Source of the DNA: Oscillospiraceae bacterium | GTDB taxonomy: Bacteria > Bacillota > Clostridia > Oscillospirales > Acutalibacteraceae | Assembly (NCBI GenBank): GCA_902761265.1 | Contig: CACWJV010000143.1 | Location: 1 to 7,914 of the forward strand | Direction of reading: 5' to 3' | DNA length: 7,914 nucleotides | In this document: piece by piece, positions 1 to 7,400 of the stretch | Layout of the letters: each line of letters begins with the position of its first letter | How positions within the stretch are numbered: position 1 is the stretch's first letter | Translations under genes and position numbers: made by a program | The notes under the pieces: generated by a model | Seen by the model: the letters and a program-made list of their open reading frames with translations, nothing else | Told to the model about the DNA's origin: nothing | The model's database searches: none

Positions 1-1212
1 TTCTATCAAATTATTCAGTGACGCAGTCGCACCGTCGTTCGCCTTGACCTCTACCGGGATGAGAGAATCTGCATCGCGAACAAAGAAATCCATCTCCAAC
101 GTTCCCTTTTCATTGCGGTAATAGTACAATTTGTATCCCTGTTTCACCAACATATCACCGACAATGCTTTCATAGATTGCGCCCTTATAGGTACCAAAGT
201 TTTTATTGACGCGCAAATCGTTCTGCGCCTCTTCATCCAAAGAACCAACCAGCAAACCCGTATCTCTAAAGTATACCTTGTAAAAATCAGGATCATAGTT
301 GCCGCCGAGAGGAAGTTCTGGAAACGTCATACAATAGCAAAGGTTTATCATTCCGGCTGTATCAAGCCAATCCACAGTTCCAACATAGTCCCTGTTTCGG
401 GCACCATGAGCAACCTTGGAAATCTGAAACTTTTTATTGTCCTTCCCCAAGAAAACAGGAATCTTACGAAAAACGTTCAAGATTTTTGCTTTGTCCAATC
501 CACCAGCGTATTTGGTAATATCTTCTTCATAATCTAAAAGAATCTGTCTCTGCATTTTCAGTGTGCCACTATAATTCTTGTTGTTTACAAAAGACCATAC
601 GATTGCGGGCATACCTCCGAGCACCATGTATTCCCGAAAGTTTTCCATCATGACCTTCATTTCCAAATCACTGAACGGCGTCAATGTTTTCATATGTGTA
701 TACAGATCGTCGATCTGAGTCTCGGAATATCCCTTTGCCCACAGAAACTCTTCAAAATCCAATGAGTACATTTCATAATCTTCTTTGTAACCGACACTGT
801 TGGATTCGATCTCGTTATAATTGATTCCCATCAAAGAGCCGGAACAAATTACATCATACCGGCCGTCTTCTTTAAACGATTTCAAGCTGGTGGCACAATT
901 TACACAAGCTTGGAGTTCATCAAAGAACAGCAACGTATTTTGTGGGAGAAAAACAAGCTCAGGGTTTTTCAGAGAAATGTTGCGGATAATGGTATCCACC
1001 TCAAAACCGTCATCAAAAATATCCAAATATTGCTTTTGAAGAATAAAATTAATTTCAATCACGTTTGTATAATGCTGTGCAGCAAAATGCCGAATGGATT
1101 CAGTTTTGCCGATTTGTCGTGCACCTTTAATAATTAAGGGCAAGCGATCAGAATTGGTCTTCCAATCAATCAGATATTGATCTATTTTTCGTTTCAAACG
1201 ATCCATCACCAT
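1..1212 (-). CDS. AAA-family ATPase with C-terminal DUF4143 region (3' end off window)
   Basis: The frame runs from ATG 1212-1210 to the left edge with no stop, giving 404 codons. The N-terminal ATPase core has a Walker A motif GARQIGKT (residues 30-37), a Walker B motif LLFFDELQ (94-101, D98/E99) and a sensor-like strand VICSGSLMG (121-129). The family-typical segments LDFEEFLWAKG (151-161) and EYMVLGGMPAIV (194-205) follow. The C-terminal part fits DUF4143: FRDTG (316-320), GAIYES (344-349), and D375 with E388-x-K390 in PVEVKA, a PD-(D/E)XK-like arrangement. Family members are usually a little longer than 404 residues, so probably only a short tail is missing. The ATG at 1212 is preferred because AAGGTGG (1224-1218) lies 5 nt upstream; a second ATG at 1206 is possible. 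The biological role of this family is poorly defined and no substrate can be named. The gene is more A+T-rich than its neighbour and has its own promoter. Confidence 0.93.
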   Translation of the reverse strand, partial: MVMDRLKRKIDQYLIDWKTNSDRLPLIIKGARQIGKTESIRHFAAQHYTNVIEINFILQKQYLDIFDDGFEVDTIIRNISLKNPELVFLPQNTLLFFDELQACVNCATSLKSFKEDGRYDVICSGSLMGINYNEIESNSVGYKEDYEMYSLDFEEFLWAKGYSETQIDDLYTHMKTLTPFSDLEMKVMMENFREYMVLGGMPAIVWSFVNNKNYSGTLKMQRQILLDYEEDITKYAGGLDKAKILNVFRKIPVFLGKDNKKFQISKVAHGARNRDYVGTVDWLDTAGMINLCYCMTFPELPLGGNYDPDFYKVYFRDTGLLVGSLDEEAQNDLRVNKNFGTYKGAIYESIVGDMLVKQGYKLYYYRNEKGTLEMDFFVRDADSLIPVEVKANDGATASLNNLIE

Positions 1213-1217
1213 TTTCA

Positions 1218-1226
1218 CCACCTTCC
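1218..1226 (-). promoter_or_regulatory. Ribosome binding site of the ATPase gene
   Basis: On the minus strand GGAAGGTGG precedes the ATG at 1212. Its AAGGTGG part differs from the ideal AAGGAGG by one base and sits 5 nt from the start codon. It favours ATG 1212 over the in-frame ATG at 1206. Confidence 0.75.
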
Positions 1227-1232
1227 ACTCAA

Positions 1233-1261
1233 AGTATATCACAAAATTCTATTATTATCAA
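1233..1261 (-). promoter_or_regulatory. Sigma-A/sigma-70 type promoter for the ATPase gene
   Basis: Read on the minus strand, a -35 box TTGATA (1261-1256) is separated by exactly 17 bp from a -10 box TATACT (1238-1233). TGA directly before the -10 box gives an extended -10 (TGn). Transcription would begin near 1226-1228, only about 14-16 nt before the ATG, so the ribosome binding site would lie at the very 5' end of the message. The promoter implies that the ATPase is transcribed separately from the adhesin gene upstream. This rests on motif matches only. Confidence 0.7.
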
Positions 1262-1272
1262 TACGTTTTACT

Positions 1273-1315
1273 CACATTTTTCCAGACAGAAAGCAACACA
1301 ATATACACATTTTTC
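1273..1315 (-). repeat. Pair of direct 10-bp repeats upstream of the ATPase promoter
   Basis: GAAAAATGTG (minus strand) occurs at 1315-1306 and again at 1282-1273. The copies are 33 bp apart start to start, about three helical turns, and the nearer one ends 11 bp upstream of the -35 box. This could be a regulator-binding arrangement, but the stretch is A+T-rich and two copies of such a 10-mer may be chance. Confidence 0.3.
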
Positions 1316-1326
1316 TTGATTGAGCA

Positions 1327-1356
1327 AAGAGGAGGACGATAAACCGTCCTCCTCTT
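1327..1356 (-). terminator. Hairpin, probable transcription terminator of the surface-protein gene
   Basis: A perfect 12-bp stem (1327-1338 paired with 1345-1356) closes a 6-nt loop (1339-1344), and it is rich in G-C pairs. It lies about 93 nt past the stop codon of the adhesin gene. On the minus strand the stem is followed only by a weak T tract (CTCTTTGCTC), so the intrinsic-terminator call rests mainly on stem strength and position. A weaker 7-bp alternative stem (1336-1342 with 1355-1361) shares bases with it. Confidence 0.6.
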
Positions 1357-1448
1357 ATCGTTCTGTTATTAACCGGGAATTCGTGTCAAACGATGGATCT
1401 TTGTGGATGGCAGATATCAACCGTCAATAACACATCTGTACACATTGT
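1357..1448. other. Adhesin 3' untranslated segment, no gene seen
   Basis: The stretch between the adhesin stop codon and the hairpin shows no convincing gene. A 19-codon frame starting at ATG 1445 has no ribosome binding site and is only the continuation of the adhesin frame past its stop. With the hairpin and promoter region it makes up the 236-bp spacer 1213-1448. Confidence 0.6.
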
Positions 1449-4400
1449 TCAATCAACAGATCCGTCCTTTTGCTTTTTTCTGCGCAGCGCATACCACAGA
1501 AGACCAGCCAACACGCACGCGGCACCGCCCAAACGGAACAGGCTTGTCCCCATGCCACCGGTCATCGGAAGCTCATAGCCGCTGTCATTCGGCACAATCC
1601 GCTCCAGCGTCAACGACCGGCCTTCCAGATCCGCACTGCTGATATACAGTGGATCGGTCAGAAGATGGTAACCGACGGGCGCCTGTACTTCCAGCAGCAG
1701 ATATTTTTCTTCCAACAGATGATCCATCTGGGCCTTGCCGTCTGCGTCCGTTGTCAGCAACTGCATTAGGTACCAGCTTTCGCCGTTGTGGTCGGTATAG
1801 GTCTCCACGACATCCGGCTGCTGCTGCAAAATCGCTTCCAATTGTCCGCCCGTGCAGCGGTCCGCTTCGTTCGGACTATAGACCGCGAACACGGCATCCT
1901 TCAATTTGACAGTAGGATCATTTGCATCGGATTTTGTCAGGCTGAGATCCCAACGTTTACTGCGGTTGTCAGCAATAAACACCTGTGTCTTTTCGCGGTC
2001 ATAGCGGAAGGTCAGCGTGTCTCCCGCGGCGGTATGCCAGCGTACAAAGTCGAAGTCGCGCCCGACCGGCACTTCGCAAACAGAATACTTGACCCGTTCG
2101 CTGCGATCCTTGCCCGCTTCCACAGTCACTGTGTAAATATGACAGGGCGTGCCTGCTTCGTGCAGCGCGGTCAGAATATCCGCATAGCTGCCTTCGATTG
2201 CTTCGCCTTGATAGACCAGGAACGAAAAAGTCTTCTCCGTATCGGTCGTATACACAGCGCCGAAGCGGTCAACCAGTTTTTTTTGCAGATATGGATAATC
2301 CGGCACCCGCACACCCACAAGCAGCGGCGAAGCTTCCAGCCAGACGCTGTTCATACAATACCGATAGGCGAAACTGTTGTAGGCAGTCAGACCTGGCTGT
2401 GCGTCGTCGCCGCACACGGCACGGAATGTTACGCGGACGGTACTACCAACCGGCATCAATCGCTCACCGTCATAGGATGCATCAACACGGTCGTCAATAA
2501 TTACACGCAGACTGCGTGATTGTTCAGTCCGCACCAGCGTCCAGCCGCTGCCGCTGCCATTCCAGTCGGCGTCGTCAAACAACACTTTTTCGTTGAATTC
2601 CACCGTATACTTGGAAGGACCCAGAACACTGTCGTTACCGTCTGTGTCCAGAATATGCACCTGCAAATCCAACTGTGGGGCAAAATGGACAGCAAACTCA
2701 CTGTAGCGTGCAATATCTGGCTGTAGCGTATAGACGTCATCCGGCTGCGGCAGATTGTCAATCAGCATCAGATAGTCCATCGCACGGTTTTCGTTCGTGT
2801 TTTTGACTTCGAGCCCGTAGGTGAAAGTGTTCTGCTGTACGGCCAGCGTAATCACCGGGTCGGGGTTGTTCGATGTCGTCTTGTTTTCCGGCCGCAAATC
2901 TTCTTCAACCGTCTTTTTGGAATTGGTGGCCCAACCGGAACGAACCGTAACAAACCCGTAGCTTTCCACGCCCGTGTTGTCGCCGTTGTCGTCGACCAAC
3001 GGTGTACCGTGGTCAACCAGATAAGCTGCGTATGCTGTATCTTCCGGTCCAAAGAACGCGGTGTTAACATAGGTCGTGTTGGTAATATTCGTATTGGTTT
3101 TCTGCGTCGTCACCTTCAGCTTACCTATGCAGCCCGGAAAATGGATCATGATACTCTCGGGGAAGGTCAGATCCATGCGCTCCTGATTGGTCTGCGGATC
3201 AATGGAGAAACTGACATCCACCGTTCCGCGCAAAACCGTGTTGCCGAAATACGGCGTTTCCGTATAGTGTGTACGCGACACACCGTTGTAGTTGGTATAG
3301 ACATAGGGAAGGTTCAGCGTGACCGGGTCGCCGTTGATCTGAACGGTATGCGTCCTTCCGGCGATATCGCGCAACGTCACAGCCGTGTCGCTGTGCGCCG
3401 TAATGGTGAACAACGCCTGCTCAATGGTGCCGGTGTTATCATAGATCGCGCTGCTGACAGACCGGCCGTCCAGATCATAAATAGTATAGCGAACTTCACC
3501 GCCAAAACGGTAGGGATACTGCATCACGTCAGAGATCGTATAGCCATTGATCGCTGCTGTACCTTCATTATAGGTTTCAACCACCCAGTTCAGATCTGCA
3601 AGCGGATCAACGGCGTCCTCCTCGGAGATGACCGGATAGACGTTTCCGCCATAGGTAAACGATTCCAGTCTCTTGTTGACGCCGGGCAAAATCTCGCCTC
3701 GACGCACCGTGACCTCGGAGTTTAGCTGTTCCACACCGACCGCCGGTCGGCTGATGAAACAGTTGCCGTCATTGCGTGCAACATCGGTGATCGATTTGCC
3801 ACCGATCTGCGCATCGTCATAAACGGTCAGACCGGTACTTTGCGGATCGAGATACGGCATGGAAATCCGGTTAAGTGCCGCGTCATCGGTGTTCTCGGGA
3901 TCGGTATCGATCGCAACCGTATAGCAGAAGACAATCGCTTCACCGGAACGCAGATAATAGTATCCGTAGTTTTCGTCAAATGCCGCATAATTTTCATTTG
4001 TCTTGCTGCCGGTCAGATGGAACGTGACCTCCTGCCCGTCGACCGTTGCATCCACCTTAACCGATTTGTAGCGGATGGTGCGGTTGTCGTTCATCACGAC
4101 CGGGATCACTGCGTTATCGTTTTCCAACGACCAGTCGCTGTAGGTCGTGGTGGTATAGTTAGTTCTCGAATCGCTGTAATACTTATCAGACATAGGGTCA
4201 ACCCGTCGAAACGCGAAGCCGCGCGGCAGAAGATCCTTCATATCGGTCAGATACAACCGCGTGGTACCGCCGTTATACAGCACTACATAGTATTCCAGAT
4301 GAGAATACGCGTTGTCGTAGTATTCTCTTGTTTTGGAAATGCCCGCCTTTCGGATCAGATTGACGCCCTTTTGCAGCACTGCGCTGCCTGTGCCAACAAT

Positions 4401-7400
4401 ATCATGCACCACGTTTTCCGGGTAATCGTTGACATAGATCACATTTTCCACGCTGTTGCCCGCAGTTGCCGCACTGTAGGCATCCCAAATATCCGTATAG
4501 GTCAAGGTTACATACAAATAGGCATCGGCAGGTTCGGTGAATCGAATGCTGCTCTCCTGCGGCCAACGGATATAGAACTGACCCTCCACATCATCCGGCC
4601 AGAAGGCGCGAATGGGCGAATCGGTACCGATATACCAGTCATCCATACCGGTAAACGTCACATGCTCCGGATCATCTGTACGGTAGGACAGCGTGATGTT
4701 CTCCGTTGTCCAGTCAAAGATGCCAAACGTCTGCGGCAGACGGTCAAACAGTTGTTTGCCGGTCAAGGTGATCTCGCCCTCGCCACCGCTGGACAGCCGG
4801 ATCTTATACGTGACGACATGATTTTTTTCCGTCAGCGCAAGATAATCGTTTGGCGCGATCGTTTCGCCGTGGGTATTGCCGTCGATATTGGCGTTTGCGG
4901 TCACGATCTGCTTGTCGAAGGTCAGAATGGAGCCGCCGCCACCGACCTGCGCATACAGCCGGTCGTCCGACTTATCGTTGAGCCACGCCGTGTTATGGAA
5001 ACTGTAACGCAGATTGTCGTTGGTTTTGACCAACGCACGGTAGGTCACTTTGCGGGTCACGGTGCTGCTCGTTTGCGGGAAGGTGGCGTAATACCATTTG
5101 ATCTGCGTGTCGTAGCCGCTGAGTTCACCGAGATTGCCGTAGGTCTTGTGCACCGTAACGGATTCCGCCACGCAAGCTTTGCCGCTTTGATCCACGCCGA
5201 CCGTCACGTGATGATATTCGCCGTCGCGGTCGAGCACATACCACACAGAGCCGTCCGCTGCCGTATAGGTGTCGGGCACACCGCTGTTGCCCCAGTCCAC
5301 AGTCTCGTTACCGATGACCGGAACCAAAATCACCTGACTGCCGGTGCTGTCGTCCACCAGCGGCAAATCATAGGCTGTCACGCCGTGGTTGTACATGCTG
5401 ATGGTATAGGCCAGCTCGTCGCCGTCCGCAAAATTCACTTTGCTTGGGTCCTCTATCGTTTCGCCGTTTCGGGCAAGCGATTTGCCAATTGTAAAATCAT
5501 ACCGCAGCCGATAAGAATTGCAGGATGCGTTTACCTCATTTCCTTCATCCAGCGCATTGCGATACTCCATGTGTGCCGTATTGGACATCGTCTGCATCCA
5601 ATCGTTTTCACAATCGTAATGGTGGTGCCAGTCCTGCGTCAAAAAGCCAAAGCTCGTTTTGTGCGACACATAAATCGGCAGCGGAATTTCGAGGCCGCCA
5701 TAGACGATGAACGGATCGTTTTCCTGCGTAAAGGTCCAATGCGGCGTGTAGGTGTCGCCGGCTGTCACAACATAGCCCAGCGCATCCAGTCCGGCCTGTA
5801 CACTTTCAAAGACCTGTGCATCCTGCACAATCGTGTCACCAAGACAGACATAATAGCCACTGTCCGCCTTGCGGATGGTGATCGTCTGTTCGGTGGCCAC
5901 CGGTGCGTCCTTGGAGCTGTTTTCAGCATCACAAACGATCTCGGTCGTGCCATCCATTGCAATCGCTGTATGGGGCGTATAATCATACAACTGGGCGTTT
6001 TGAATGGTAATCGTCAGCCGTTCGCCATAGCGGTCCTGCGCAAACATACGCTCCATGTTGACCGGCTTGATATACATAAACTGCGACAGCGGGTCGGTCA
6101 CGCCGGTAAGATTGGTCGTGCTGCCCGTGTTGAGGTTGCTCACCTTCAGATTGAAGGTTTCGTCCATACCCATATAAACGGTATAGGTAGCGTTTGTGCC
6201 GGAAGCACGCGTTTTGGTAAACGCCAGACTTGCTGCCGGCGCAGTCATCGTCTTTTGTGCGGTGGCGCTGCTTCCCAGCGGGTCAGAATAGTGATAATAG
6301 AATGTGCTGTCCACATCGTTGACCAACTGTTTCGTAATCGGGAACGTCAGGTCTGCAATATCTTCCGCCAGCTCGTCTAGATGCAGCTCCAGTTGGTTGA
6401 CGAAGACGGTCAAAACCGCCGTGCCGGTCGGCATTTCGGTGTTTTCGGTCTTTGGCACCACACTCCAGTGTACACGCAGATTGTTGACCGTTCCGTTGTC
6501 GTCGCTCACCGGTTCCACCCAGCATTGCCGCACGGTAAAGATTGTCGGCACACTCAGCGTGAGCACCGAGGACTGGCTGCCGTCGTCGTTCTGAATATAC
6601 AGCGTATTCACGCGATTGGATCCGCTGATACCGCTGCGCACTTCAAAGGCGCCGCTTGCAAGCGCAGACAGAATCTTTTCGTTCCAGTGTACAGCCTCGG
6701 GCAGCGTGATCATATCGACCAGATCGACTTGCCGGCAATAGTCCTTGCCGTAGTTCGAATCAACGATCGTTCCGGTTGTCGGCAAACTGATGTTCCAACT
6801 TTGCGCCTGCAGACCGGCAATCGAGCCGCCTTCGCCGTCGCCGATCGCCTTTATATCTTGGACCGAAGTTTTTGAAACCTTGCGGTCCTGCCGCTCCGTC
6901 CGCCACAACGCAGCCAAATATTCGTCCGCCGGCGTCAGCGGCACCGGGCCAACCGGTTCAGACGGACTTTCGGGCGCAGTCAGCCAGATATGCAGATCGC
7001 CGCCGGAGGTGGCAGGAGACGGATAGGTTGTCAACAAACTGAAGCTTGCCGTTTCGCCCTCCTGCAACCGAAGTTCATAAAACTTTACATCCGGATCGTC
7101 TGTGTTGTGCAGCGTTACCTCGATATTGGAACCTTCAATCACAAACGACGTATCCATACCGATATGGTTGACGTTGGAAAAATCGAAATATATACGGGCC
7201 GTCACAGCGTGGTTGCTGTCGTTGGCGGCAGAGACCACCGTATTCAGATAGGCACCGGTCAGATACTGATAGGTACCATCCTCGTCAACGGTATATCCGG
7301 CGCCTTTCACACTGCTTTGCACCGGCTCCGACACCGACAGACGAATCTCGCCGTTTTCAAGCGCCAACGCCGGCGCTGCGGTTCCGTTTGTCCACGGACG

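Noticed and set aside
821..1137. Short plus-strand frames opposite the ATPase gene
   Set aside because: They lie inside a gene whose Walker A and Walker B motifs are clear on the other strand, and they carry no recognisable motif.
1386..1445. A 19-codon minus-strand frame (ATG 1445) right after the adhesin stop
   Set aside because: No ribosome binding site, no recognisable product, and it is only the adhesin frame continued past TGA.
1403..1909. Overlapping plus-strand frames over the adhesin C-terminus
   Set aside because: They overlap the SpaA domain and LPMTG signal, which are unambiguous on the minus strand.
3840..6380. An 846-codon open frame on the plus strand, with further long plus frames at 1788-2519, 3009-3725, 6381-6875 and 6990-7619
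   Set aside because: All share codon borders with the adhesin on the other strand, so they stay open simply because the adhesin avoids TTA, CTA and TCA. Their products are rich in Arg, His, Ile and Val without recognisable domains, while the minus frame shows coherent domains over its full length.
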